A stretch of DNA of 64,000 nt from Sphaerisporangium album (lineage in GTDB: Bacteria > Actinomycetota > Actinomycetes > Streptosporangiales > Streptosporangiaceae), in NCBI RefSeq assembly GCF_003323745.1, contig NZ_QOIL01000004.1, positions 1 to 64,000 on the forward strand, in the 5' to 3' direction. The notes under the pieces were generated by a model. That model was not told the origin of the DNA, did no database searches, and saw only the letters and a list, made by a program, of their open reading frames with translations. Made by a program: the position numbers and the translations under genes. Shown here piece by piece: positions 56,665 through 64,000 of the stretch (position 1 is the first letter of the stretch; every line of letters begins with the position of its first letter).

Positions 56665-57636
56665 TCAGCCCTCGACGGCCTCGCGGGTGTCCTCCCACAC
56701 GTTCCCCTCGAAGCGGTTGCCCTTGCCCTTGGTGTCGAAGTAGGTGACGGGCCCCCAGAAGCCGCCCTTCGGGAAAAGCCGGCGGGTGAACACGTTGTTG
56801 AGGACGCGGATGTTCGTCGGCGTGCCGAACTTCCCTGCGCCGCCGTAGATCGTGTAGCCCCCGCCGCCCAGCAGGTTGTTCTCGATCAGCACGTCGTGCG
56901 CCCGGCTGAAGTCCTGGTAGATCGAGATGGCCGAGGTCTGCGAGAGCTGGTTGAAGATCGTGTTGTGGCGGATCGTCAGCGTCAGCCCGTCCTGCGGGGA
57001 GCCGTTGACCTGCGGCCCGGTGATGTGGTCGCCGGGGAACTCCTTGAAGTCGTGCATGTAGGAGTCCTCGATGAGGCCGTGGTCGGTGCCGACGGAGTTC
57101 GACACGGTGTGGATGTTCGCCCGGCGCACGGTGATCTGCCCGCCCTGGTTCAGCACCCCCCACTGCGCCTTGACGGTGCCGTCCCCGGAGATCTCACAGT
57201 CCTCGATGACGGCGCCCGACGCCCCCTCCGCCTGGATGACCGACCAGTCGCCCTCGCCGATCACCCGCACGTTGCGCACGACGACGTCGTCGGCCTTGAT
57301 GTTGAGCTTCCCGTGCACCTCGAGGTTCTCGACCACGGCCCCCTTCTTCAGGACGGTGACCTCTCCGACTTTCTTCAGCACGCTGCCGGGGCGCAGGCCG
57401 GTGGTCTGGGCGGACGGGAAGCCGCCGCCGATGGCGTCACCCGTGCTGGAGGGCACGGTCCCGGAGGAGGGTGTGCGCCCGGGGAGGGGGTCGCGGGCGG
57501 CGGCTTCCTTCGGCCCGGATCCGCACGCCGCCAGGGCCGTGACGCCGGCGAGGACGAGGACGGAGAGCCTGACCGTCCCCCTGAAGCCTGTGGAGCCGGT
57601 GGACTCGATGGCTAGGCGGCGTGGTGGCGAAGAGGT
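56665..57636 (-). CDS. Lipoprotein with right-handed parallel beta-helix repeats
   Basis: A 323-residue surface lipoprotein. The lipobox is ALAAC in VLVLAGVTALAACGSG. A Ser/Pro linker follows, then beta-helix coils: GAVVENLEVHGKLNIKADDV, VVRNVRVIGEGDW, GAVIEDCEISGDG, DGLTLTIRHNTIFNQLSQTS and ENNLLGGGGYTIYGG. This fold is typical of polysaccharide lyases, epimerases and glycan-binding proteins, so it may trim or bind the local polymer. The GTG at 57636 with a GGAG site is preferred; an earlier in-frame start at 57699 exists. Confidence 0.82.
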   Translation of the reverse strand, partial: TSSPPRRLAIESTGSTGFRGTVRLSVLVLAGVTALAACGSGPKEAAARDPLPGRTPSSGTVPSSTGDAIGGGFPSAQTTGLRPGSVLKKVGEVTVLKKGAVVENLEVHGKLNIKADDVVVRNVRVIGEGDWSVIQAEGASGAVIEDCEISGDGTVKAQWGVLNQGGQITVRRANIHTVSNSVGTDHGLIEDSYMHDFKEFPGDHITGPQVNGSPQDGLTLTIRHNTIFNQLSQTSAISIYQDFSRAHDVLIENNLLGGGGYTIYGGAGKFGTPTNIRVLNNVFTRRLFPKGGFWGPVTYFDTKGKGNRFEGNVWEDTREAVEG

Positions 57637-57715
57637 CACCAAGGGCTCCAGGGCTCGTGTGGGAACGCTCCACAGCGGTCTCGCCGGAGCGCGGGTCACC
57701 TGCGGGGTCGGGGTG

Positions 57716-58393
57716 TTACGTGTTCGTGCCGAGATGGGGTGGCCTCGGCCGCCGCACGGTGGTCATCATCAGGTGGTCGGAGGGGCGGCCGGCGTCGCGC
57801 CTGCTGCGGTCCCGCGTCGCCGACATGACCGCGACCGACGCCAGCACGGCGATCAGCCCGATGCCGACGGTGGCGCGGCTCTTCTGCAGCGGCTGGCGCT
57901 GCGGCCCGAAGATCGAGCCGATCGTCTCCCACTTGATCATCACGCGGCCGTTGGCCCCCGAGGAGGTCTGGAGCTTGTCCACCTTCTGCGTGAGAAGCTT
58001 GAGCGCCAGATTCAGCGTGTCGATCGAGTCCTTGGGATCGGCCGACAGCGACTGCAACGTCGCGTACGGCTGGCCGTACACCGGAAGCTCCTCGTTGCCC
58101 CAGTGGGCGACCTTGTACGAGAAGTCCGCCGTGCCGCCCATCTCGCGCAGGCGCTCGCGCGTGCTGGGGTTGTCGAAGTACCGGGCGGTGGCGAGCGCCA
58201 TGAAGATGTGGTTGTCGGTGAAGTGGTCGTACACCTCACCTTGGAAGTGGTTCGTCTTCGTGATGAACGCGACGGTCACCACACTCTGGTAAAGAGGGGA
58301 CTTGTATCTCACCCACCACACCGCGAAAGCGGCGAGCAGGAAGACCAGTGCCAGGCAGGAGCACCTGACGACCACTCGCCTACGCACCGACAC
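57716..58393 (-). CDS. Wzz-like polysaccharide co-polymerase, short form
   Basis: A 225-residue protein with a membrane helix near each end (SCLALVFLLAAFAVWWVRY and TVGIGLIAVLASVAVMS) and a helical periplasmic part between (YQSVVTVAFITKTNHFQGEV, STRERLREMGGTADFSYKVA, LKLLTQKVDKLQ). This topology, plus the divergent gene of the same build, suggests chain-length control of the polymer. It starts at a GTG in VSVRRRVVVRC; the frame continues open upstream for over 1 kb, but that part is antisense to the next gene. Confidence 0.7.
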   Translation of the reverse strand: MSVRRRVVVRCSCLALVFLLAAFAVWWVRYKSPLYQSVVTVAFITKTNHFQGEVYDHFTDNHIFMALATARYFDNPSTRERLREMGGTADFSYKVAHWGNEELPVYGQPYATLQSLSADPKDSIDTLNLALKLLTQKVDKLQTSSGANGRVMIKWETIGSIFGPQRQPLQKSRATVGIGLIAVLASVAVMSATRDRSRRDAGRPSDHLMMTTVRRPRPPHLGTNT

Positions 58394-58565
58394 ATCGTGG
58401 CACAGGCATGAGCAGTTTTGGGCCGGGCCTGGTAAAGAAAGCACGCGCAGGAAACACTTGAGGGCGATATGACAACGTTCCGAGGTGCTCGGGCGTCTTA
58501 CCTCGGCGGTTCGGCGGGGTGGGAACGCACGGATGTGGGCCGCCGGGCGGGGGTGAAGGGACACT

Positions 58566-59777
58566 ATGGACCTGCTTGATTCGCTGCGCGCACTGCTGAG
58601 GCGGTGGCCGGTGACGGTGACGTTGCTGGCCGTCACGCTCGCGGCGACCATCGGAGCGTTCTTCGCGATCCCTTGGCAGTACGAATCCAAGGCCACCGTC
58701 GTCTTCCTGTCCTCCAGGAAGGGATCGCAGCCGGTGGGCGGCAACCCCTGGCTGGCCTTCGACGGCTCGCTGACGATCACGGCCGAGGTCATCTCCCGCG
58801 GCATGAGCGACGAGCGCACGCTGCAGAAGCTGAAGGACGAGGGCAAGACCGCCGAGTTCACCGTGGGCCTCGCCCAGGACTCGCGGGGCCCCCTCCTCGA
58901 CATCACCGCCACCGGCCCCGACCCGAAGATCGCCCAGGCCACCATGGAGACGGTCGCCGAGCTGAGCCTGGATCGCCTGACCGAGGTCCAGCAGAAGTCG
59001 TCGATCCTGCCGGACGCGACGATCCGGGCCGAGCTCGTCACCTCCTCCGACGAGGCGCAGCTCACCCCGGAGAAGAAGATCCGCATGCTGGTCATCATCT
59101 TCGCCGGCGGCATGCTGCTGACCATCGGCGTCCCGCTCTTCCTGGAGTCCATGGCGCAGAAGCGCCGCCGGGCGAGCCAGGGCGGCGACCCGAGAGCCGC
59201 CATGACGGGCCCGTTACCCGTCGTCCCCGCGCACCAGCAGCGGATGCCCCGCTCCAACTCCGCCCCCCGCCCGAGCGGCCCCACGGTGCCGCGCAGCCGC
59301 CCCCCGGCGCGCCCGCCGAGGCCCATCGAGCCGCCCGAGCCGCGGGTGTACGACCGCCGCGTCACCTCCCCGTCCCCGTCCCCGTCCCCGTCCTCGGGCA
59401 GGCCGCCGGGTCCGGGCGCCGAGCTCCGTGACCCGTGGGCCGACCAGAAGCGCACCGAGGGCTACAACCCCACGACTCCGGCTCCGGCCAAGGTCGAGGG
59501 CGACCTCTACGTCAACGACAACGACCGGCGCGGTCCGTCCGGCGCCGAGGGCAGGGGCAACGGCGCCCGTCCGTCCCGGGGCCTGGCGCAGGGCCAGCCG
59601 TCCGACCCCCGTCCCTCCGCCGCGGCGACCGACAAGTTCCCCGTCCAGGGCCGCCGCGCCCGTCGGCCGGCGCCCGGCCAGGGTCCCGGCCCGGCGCCCG
59701 CGGGCCGTCCGGGCGCGGACGGCGACTCCGATGACGAGCCGTACGTCGTGTTCGACCCCACCAGGCCCGGGCGGTGA
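58566..59777 (+). CDS. Wzz-like chain-length protein with a long disordered cytoplasmic tail
   Basis: A 403-residue protein. Residues ~15-35 (VTVTLLAVTLAATIGAFFAI) and ~175-195 (MLVIIFAGGMLLTIGVPLFL) are membrane helices around an extracellular part with QYESKATVVFLSSRKG. Beyond ~200 it is Pro/Arg/Gly-rich, with a small SPSPSPSPS repeat, and ends YVVFDPTRPGR. There is no Walker motif, so any kinase would be separate. GAAGGGA lies upstream of the ATG. It overlaps the polymerase gene by 4 nt. Confidence 0.78.
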   Translation: MDLLDSLRALLRRWPVTVTLLAVTLAATIGAFFAIPWQYESKATVVFLSSRKGSQPVGGNPWLAFDGSLTITAEVISRGMSDERTLQKLKDEGKTAEFTVGLAQDSRGPLLDITATGPDPKIAQATMETVAELSLDRLTEVQQKSSILPDATIRAELVTSSDEAQLTPEKKIRMLVIIFAGGMLLTIGVPLFLESMAQKRRRASQGGDPRAAMTGPLPVVPAHQQRMPRSNSAPRPSGPTVPRSRPPARPPRPIEPPEPRVYDRRVTSPSPSPSPSSGRPPGPGAELRDPWADQKRTEGYNPTTPAPAKVEGDLYVNDNDRRGPSGAEGRGNGARPSRGLAQGQPSDPRPSAAATDKFPVQGRRARRPAPGQGPGPAPAGRPGADGDSDDEPYVVFDPTRPGR

Positions 59778-61114
59778 CGAGCACACCTTCGGTCGAGCGG
59801 ATCCACGCCCCCGGTCGGCGGCCTCCGGAGCGCCGCTCCAGGCTGCCGAAGAAGGCACGCGTGGACCCGGTGACGATCATGACGTTCTTCCTGGTCGTCC
59901 TGTTCGTCATGCCCGCCCGGTATGTGGTGGGCCCCCTCGGCGGCGCCGGTTCACCGTCCTCGATGGTCGCCGTGCTGCTGCTGGTCTGGTACTTGATGTC
60001 CACCTTGTCCCCTCGGTGGACGCCGATCCGCGGACGCCAGCCCGTCCGCGCGGTCATCGTCTTCTTCGCCCTCGCCGTCCTCGCCAGCTACGTCGCCGCC
60101 AACACCCGCCCGCTGTCCGGGGACGAGCTGAACGCCGCCGACCTCGGGCTCGTGCTGGTCGCCGGATGGGCGGGCATCGCGTTGGTCACCGCCGACGGCA
60201 TCACCAGCATGGACCGGCTGGAGACGCTGCGGCAGCGCATCGTCATGGGAGCGAGCTTCCCGGCGCTCGTCGCGATGGTGCAGTTCTTCACCGGCATCGA
60301 GGTCACCCAGTACCTCGCGCTGCCCGGCCTGGTCGAGAAGGGCTCGGCCGTGCTGTTCGAACGCGAGGGCTTCTTCCGTCCGGCCGGCACCGCCACCCAC
60401 CCCATCGAGCTCGGCGTCGTCCTCGCCGCCATCCTGCCGCTGGCCCTGCACGGCGCCATCTTCTGCCGCGTCCCCGAGCAGCGGCGCAAGCGGTGGACCA
60501 TGGTCGTCCTCATCGCAGCCGCGCTGCCGATGAGCGTGTCCCGCTCGGCGATCCTCGGCCTGTTCGTCGTGATGCTCGTGCTGCTGCCCACCTGGCCGTC
60601 GGAGTGGCGGCTCAGGGCGGTCCTCATCTTCGGGGCGTCGTCCATCGTGATGCGCCTGCTCATCCCCGGCCTGATCGGCACGGTGCTCAACCTCGTGTCG
60701 GTCATCGGGTCGGACGAGAACTCCACCACGCGCACCGGCGACTACGACGCCGTGGTCGCGGCCGTCTCGCAACGCCCGTGGTTCGGGCAGGGCTTCGCGA
60801 CCTACCTCCCGCGCATGTACCGGGTCATCGACAACCAGTACCTGATGTCGTCCCTGGAAACGGGTCTCGTCGGCCTGCTCGCGCTGCTCGTCTTCCTGCT
60901 CGCCGGCTGGGTGCTGGCCCGCCGCGCCCGCCGCGCCGCCGTCGACCCCGAGACCCGCCATCTCGCCCAGTGCTTCGCGGCCTCCTCCGCCGTCGCCATC
61001 TTCGGCTTCGGCACCTTCGACGCCTTCAGCTTCCCCATGATCACCAACGTGATGTTCCTGATCCTGGGCTGTTGCGGCGCCCTCTGGCGCCTCCAGACCC
61101 AGCCCCGCGCCTAG
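59774..61114 (+). CDS. O-antigen ligase/polymerase family protein (Wzy-like)
   Basis: A 446-residue protein with 10-12 membrane segments and one larger external loop before SVIGSDENSTTRTGDYDAVV. GTATHPIELGVVLAAILPLA and SVSRSAILGLFVVMLVLLP are typical of the Wzy_C/O-antigen ligase superfamily. It should polymerise the lipid-linked repeat units outside the membrane. The GTG overlaps the Wzz-like gene stop (GTGA), consistent with a polymerase/chain-length regulator pair. Confidence 0.88.
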   Translation: MTSTPSVERIHAPGRRPPERRSRLPKKARVDPVTIMTFFLVVLFVMPARYVVGPLGGAGSPSSMVAVLLLVWYLMSTLSPRWTPIRGRQPVRAVIVFFALAVLASYVAANTRPLSGDELNAADLGLVLVAGWAGIALVTADGITSMDRLETLRQRIVMGASFPALVAMVQFFTGIEVTQYLALPGLVEKGSAVLFEREGFFRPAGTATHPIELGVVLAAILPLALHGAIFCRVPEQRRKRWTMVVLIAAALPMSVSRSAILGLFVVMLVLLPTWPSEWRLRAVLIFGASSIVMRLLIPGLIGTVLNLVSVIGSDENSTTRTGDYDAVVAAVSQRPWFGQGFATYLPRMYRVIDNQYLMSSLETGLVGLLALLVFLLAGWVLARRARRAAVDPETRHLAQCFAASSAVAIFGFGTFDAFSFPMITNVMFLILGCCGALWRLQTQPRA

Positions 61115-61151
61115 GCGTCGTCCTAGCGGACGGGCACGGGCGCCGGAGCCG

Positions 61152-62516
61152 TCAGAACAACGGGACGCCGCTGTTCTTGGCGGTGACGTAGGCGTGCCAG
61201 TCGCCGGTGACCTGGTCGGCGTAGCCGGTCGCGAAGGCACGGGTCTCCGTCTGCAGGCCCGGCACCGACGTGATCGCGTTGTCGATCGCCGCGTCGGCGG
61301 AGTAGGTCACGCCGGTGCCGGCGATGTCCTTGTCCGCGCGCGAGTGCGCGGCCGCCAGCAGCCTGCCGACGTCGCGCACCGAGTCGTCCCAGATCGCCGA
61401 GGTGGTCAGGTCGTCGATCGAGAGATCCTCGGCGAACGGTGACTTCTCCTTCACCAGCACCGGCACGCCGCCGACGCCCGCCCACCCCGCCAGTGGATCC
61501 GACTCGTTGACCAGCCACCGCAGCGCCAGCGCCGGACGCTGCCCGCCGGTCAGCGTCGTCGTCCCGGGGGCGAGCGTCTTGGGGGCGGGGTCGACCTCCT
61601 GCTTCAACTCCAGGATCCGGTCGTCGGACGTGCCGGAGGTGTCGCCCTCGACCAGCGCGTACCAGCGGAACCGGCCCAGGCTGCCCGTGCCCGCGCCGAG
61701 CCGGCGCCGGACGTCCTTCACCACGGCCTCGCTCGCGGACAGCGGGTCCTGCGCCGTGGTCCGGTACGCCGCGACGGCGGCGACGACGGCGGAACGGATC
61801 GAGGCGGGCACCGTCAGCAGCTCCGGGTCGGCCTTGAACACGCGCGTGGAGCCGCTGAGCGTGGTCCGTTTCGCCAGCAGGTCCGCGCGCTTGTCATCCT
61901 CGGACTCGGCGATCAGGTCCGCCGTCAGGTCCGAGGTGTTGCCGGCGGTGAGCCGCCAGTCCGCCTCGTCGTCGTCGCCGTGGAACTTGTCGATCCACTG
62001 CGCGTACTCCGACACGAGCGTGTTCACGTCGGTGGTGATCTGGCTCGCACTGCGGCCGTTCTGCCGGCCGGCCAGCACGATCGAGACGGCCTCGCGGCGC
62101 AGCTCCCACGTCCACGAGCCGCGCCAGGCGTCGTCGGTGTCGGTGAGGGCGAACTGCTCGACGTTGTCGGCGCCGCGGTCGGCTCCGGTGTTCTCCAGGT
62201 GCACGTCACCGGTGATCCACACGTCCGCGCCGGCCGTGGCGTAGGCGGAGGCCGGAAGCTCACCGAGGTCGCGGTAGTACAGCGGCGAGGTCCCGCGGAA
62301 GAACGACCACGGGCTGGACGCCAGGATCTCCGTCCGGGTCAGCAGGTCGTCGTCGGTGGCCCCGTTGTTCAGCGTGTGCAGGGCGTGGTCACGCTGGTAG
62401 ATCACGGCGACCGGATCCCGCGTCAACGCCGCCTCCGCCGCACCCCCCGGAACGACCAGACCCGCGACGATGATCACGGCACCCGCTAAGACGGCACCCC
62501 TGGAACGTCGATTCAT
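61152..62516 (-). CDS. Secreted DUF2252 family protein
   Basis: A 454-residue protein of a kinase-like-fold family of unknown function. A signal peptide (GAVLAGAVIIVAGLVVPGGA) is present. Characteristic regions: FFRGTSPLYYRDL, VWITGDVHLENTGA (the conserved GDxHxxN motif), FALTDTDDAWRGSWTWELRR and VGRLLAAAHSRAD. The ATG at 62516 is chosen because it directly precedes the signal peptide; earlier in-frame starts add a Cys-rich stretch with no match. Confidence 0.88.
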   Translation of the reverse strand: MNRRSRGAVLAGAVIIVAGLVVPGGAAEAALTRDPVAVIYQRDHALHTLNNGATDDDLLTRTEILASSPWSFFRGTSPLYYRDLGELPASAYATAGADVWITGDVHLENTGADRGADNVEQFALTDTDDAWRGSWTWELRREAVSIVLAGRQNGRSASQITTDVNTLVSEYAQWIDKFHGDDDEADWRLTAGNTSDLTADLIAESEDDKRADLLAKRTTLSGSTRVFKADPELLTVPASIRSAVVAAVAAYRTTAQDPLSASEAVVKDVRRRLGAGTGSLGRFRWYALVEGDTSGTSDDRILELKQEVDPAPKTLAPGTTTLTGGQRPALALRWLVNESDPLAGWAGVGGVPVLVKEKSPFAEDLSIDDLTTSAIWDDSVRDVGRLLAAAHSRADKDIAGTGVTYSADAAIDNAITSVPGLQTETRAFATGYADQVTGDWHAYVTAKNSGVPLF

Positions 62517-62583
62517 GCCCGAACACGTACCCCCCAAAGATGAGCACCCGATGTCCCCCACATGACACAAAAACGACACAACC

Positions 62584-62611
62584 GAAGGCCCCCGCCGGGG
62601 CGGGGGCCTTC
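62584..62611 (-). terminator. Terminator ahead of the DUF2252 gene (minus strand)
   Basis: GAAGGCCCCCG and CGGGGGCCTTC form an 11-bp perfect stem with a 6-nt loop. On the minus strand a T-rich stretch (CGTTTTTGTG) follows ~15 nt later. It would stop minus-strand transcripts arriving from the right before the DUF2252 promoter. Confidence 0.55.
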
Positions 62612-62659
62612 CCTGGGTTCGGGTCAGGCGTTGGGGACGCGGTCGAGGAAACCGACGGG

Positions 62660-62833
62660 GACATCGCCCGAGAGGGGCTGGCGACTACCCGGGTCGTGGG
62701 CCGACCTCAACGCGACCTGGCCCAGGTACACCAGGCACTCGGCGACACTGCAACCGCCGAGACGACCAGGGCCGAGGCAACAGAGATCTTCCGCGTACAC
62801 GGTTCCCGCGAGTACGGCGAACCACCGGCGTAG
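62660..62833 (+). pseudogene. C-terminal fragment of a TPR protein
   Basis: A plus-strand frame reads LAQVHQALGDTATAETTRAE and ATEIFRVHG before a stop. This is the usual last TPR repeat of SARP/NB-ARC-TPR regulators. No start or earlier repeats are present. Confidence 0.5.
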
Positions 62834-62908
62834 CAGGGCCGGCCACCGTAGGAGCGGCTGAGTACGGGAACCGCCGGCGTAGCGGCCGGCCGCTGTAAGA
62901 GCGGTCGG
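62812..62908. repeat. Two imperfect tandem repeats of about 48 bp
   Basis: Units at 62812-62860 and 62862-62908 share GTACGG, AACC, CCGGCGTAGC, GGCCGGCC and GTA(G/A)GAGCGG in the same order, with a few substitutions and a 2-3-bp difference in length. The first unit begins inside the TPR relic. Confidence 0.75.
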
Positions 62909-62999
62909 AGGGGATTACAGCGTTTTGAAGCACGCGGGCTCATCATGGCCGTCGGCGTTCCGTCTGGGGCGCCCATGTTCGATACCGAAGGCGCCTTTC

Positions 63000-63275
63000 A
63001 TGGCTGAATTCGTGCTCCTGTCCGACCCGCGGATCGCCGCGCTCCCGGTGAAGGAGTGTGGCGATCCGCGGGTGGACCTGCGCACCATGCCGGTCATCCG
63101 CCTCGACCACCGTCTCGCCGACCCCGAAGGTGCCCGGGGCAACGCCACGCCCCCGGAGAGCGACGAGGCGTGCTACACCGCCTCCACCGAGATCTCCGAG
63201 GAGAGCCGCGGGAACCGCGGGAACCGCGACACCCTGGGCAGCGCCCTGACGTCCGCGGGCTTCGCCTTCGAGTAG
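63000..63275 (+). pseudogene. Internally deleted VanX-type D-Ala-D-Ala dipeptidase
   Basis: Residues 1-44 (MAEFVLLSDPRIAALPVKEC, DLRTMPVIRLDHRLADPEGA) match the N-terminus of VanX-like dipeptidases. They are joined directly to a C-terminal block (NATPPESDEACYTASTEISE, LGSALTSAGF). The ~90 residues between, which contain the first zinc ligands and catalytic region, are missing, as is the final EWWHW segment with the last His. The frame is still open (91 residues), but the product cannot be an active enzyme. Confidence 0.65.
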
Positions 63276-63381
63276 TGCCTCCAGGAGGGCGTCGAGGACG
63301 CACCGACCTCCTGGCAGTTCAGAAAAGGGAAAAGCACGCTGACCGGTGTGAGGATCTGATCCGACTACTCGTAAGGACTCC

Positions 63382-64000
63382 TTAGATATTGTGTCGCCAG
63401 GGAGATCCCGGGAGAGTCTCCATGGCGCCTGAGGCTCGGCGGAGTAGAACGGCTGGATCCTCTGTGGCCCAACCGATCTCGTGGAACGAGAGACCGGTGC
63501 CACGGAACATCTGCCTGAGCCTTTCGAGTTCCGTTGGCTGGACGGTGAAAGTTAGCTGAAAGTCCACGGAATCACCGAAGATGAGGTCTGCGGTGGGAGG
63601 GGCGCCAGGTAGAGCGGAGACCGCTGCGACGAGGTCAGAGACCGGGATGGCCCTCTCGTCGACTACAAAGCCGACGTTACTGGACGTGGAGATCGATTCG
63701 ATCGTCGCCTTAAGGCCGTCAGAGGTGTCCTGGCAACTGGTGACACACCCGCTCGTACTCAGACACCGACCCTCTTGGATACGTGCCAGAGGCCGCTGCC
63801 ACGAGGAAAGAAGCAGCCGCTCCTTCTCGTCTTCGACTGATGCGCCCTCGGGTTTGAGGACGCCAAAGTACTTTTGTGCCGCGGCCGCGATTCCAGTATA
63901 GCCGGTAACACACAAACGGTCACCGGGTCTCGCGCCCGAGCGTAGAAGAGCGCGGCCCGATTCGATCACACCCACTGCGGCACCCGAAAGAATAAGTCTC
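63382..64000 (-). CDS. Thiamine-monophosphate kinase-like protein (AIR synthase fold), partial
   Basis: C-terminal part of a ThiL/PurM-like ATP-dependent enzyme; the N-terminus lies beyond the window edge. Visible: VIESGRALLRSGARPGDRLC, VTGYTGIAAAAQKYFG, then CVTSCQDTSDGLKATIESIS (the conserved DxSDGL) and a late FHEIGWATE. ThiL makes thiamine diphosphate, but this form (extra Cys residues, YTGIAAAAQKYF) is atypical and could act on another small molecule, for example within a biosynthetic cluster to the right. Confidence 0.7.
   Translation of the reverse strand, partial: RLILSGAAVGVIESGRALLRSGARPGDRLCVTGYTGIAAAAQKYFGVLKPEGASVEDEKERLLLSSWQRPLARIQEGRCLSTSGCVTSCQDTSDGLKATIESISTSSNVGFVVDERAIPVSDLVAAVSALPGAPPTADLIFGDSVDFQLTFTVQPTELERLRQMFRGTGLSFHEIGWATEDPAVLLRRASGAMETLPGSPWRHNI

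Noticed and set aside
59368-59396. CCCCGT-type short repeat encoding SPSPSPSPS
   Set aside because: Ordinary low-complexity DNA inside a disordered Pro/Ser tail; too short and common in GC-rich genes to be special.

Overview
The window is GC-rich, strongly GC3-biased DNA with overlapping GTGA/ATGA gene junctions, frequent GTG starts and families typical of filamentous actinomycetes (conservon kinase/DUF742, DUF5999, DUF6295, DUF1996, GH46 chitosanase, EamA+GntR pairs). An Actinomadura- or Streptosporangiales-like chromosome is a reasonable guess; no rRNA or ribosomal protein gene is present to settle it.

Region 1 (about 1-17,000) is a patchwork accessory island. It starts with a degenerate 22-24 bp tandem repeat like the ends of IS21-family elements. 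An orphan type I-like methyltransferase/specificity fusion with an in-frame hexanucleotide repeat follows, then a series of toxin-antitoxin modules or remnants: a ribbon-helix-helix-like antitoxin with Doc, a Phd/YefM-RelE pair, a VapC fragment, a RelE-like fragment and a Doc 3' relic. Each toxin or relic is followed by a copy of a repeat derived from the 3' end of methionine sulfoxide reductase A (msrA). All five copies lie on the + strand and share an insertion absent from normal MsrA. Three serine-recombinase fragments lie on the opposite strand. Cargo between them includes lgt, an M28 peptidase, a GntR/TetR fusion regulator with an alpha/beta hydrolase, and a DUF1996 protein.

Region 2 (17,000-45,220) is mostly chromosomal in character: a methyltransferase, hydrolases, an aldo/keto reductase with a divergent LysR regulator, and an NhaA-DsbA fusion antiporter. 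Its most notable part is a two-gene operon at 26,076-31,574. There a diaminobutyrate aminotransferase precedes a 1,356-residue A-T protein with membrane segments and three tandem C-terminal left-handed beta-helix-like domains, the architecture of epsilon-poly-lysine synthetase. A poly(diaminobutyrate)-type cationic homopolymer is the natural prediction. Further along are WYL and LuxR/ATPase regulators, an SDR, a DUF5999/anti-sigma-like kinase/small-ORF operon, a chitosanase with a palindromic operator, an incomplete conservon (kinase and DUF742 only), an EamA/GntR pair and an enoyl-CoA hydratase.

Region 3 (45,459-61,114) is an exopolysaccharide locus of Wzy type. It has a priming glycosylphosphotransferase, RmlA, RmlB and RmlD (no RmlC), an MFS protein, two family-2 glycosyltransferases, a WecG/TagA transferase, an alpha-helical toroid-like protein, a hexapeptide acyltransferase, a propeller-like anchored protein, a beta-helix lipoprotein, two Wzz-like proteins and a polymerase/ligase. 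No clear Wzx flippase is present. The right edge has a DUF2252 protein, gene relics (TPR tail, internally deleted vanX), a 48-bp tandem repeat and a partial thiL-like gene running off the end.
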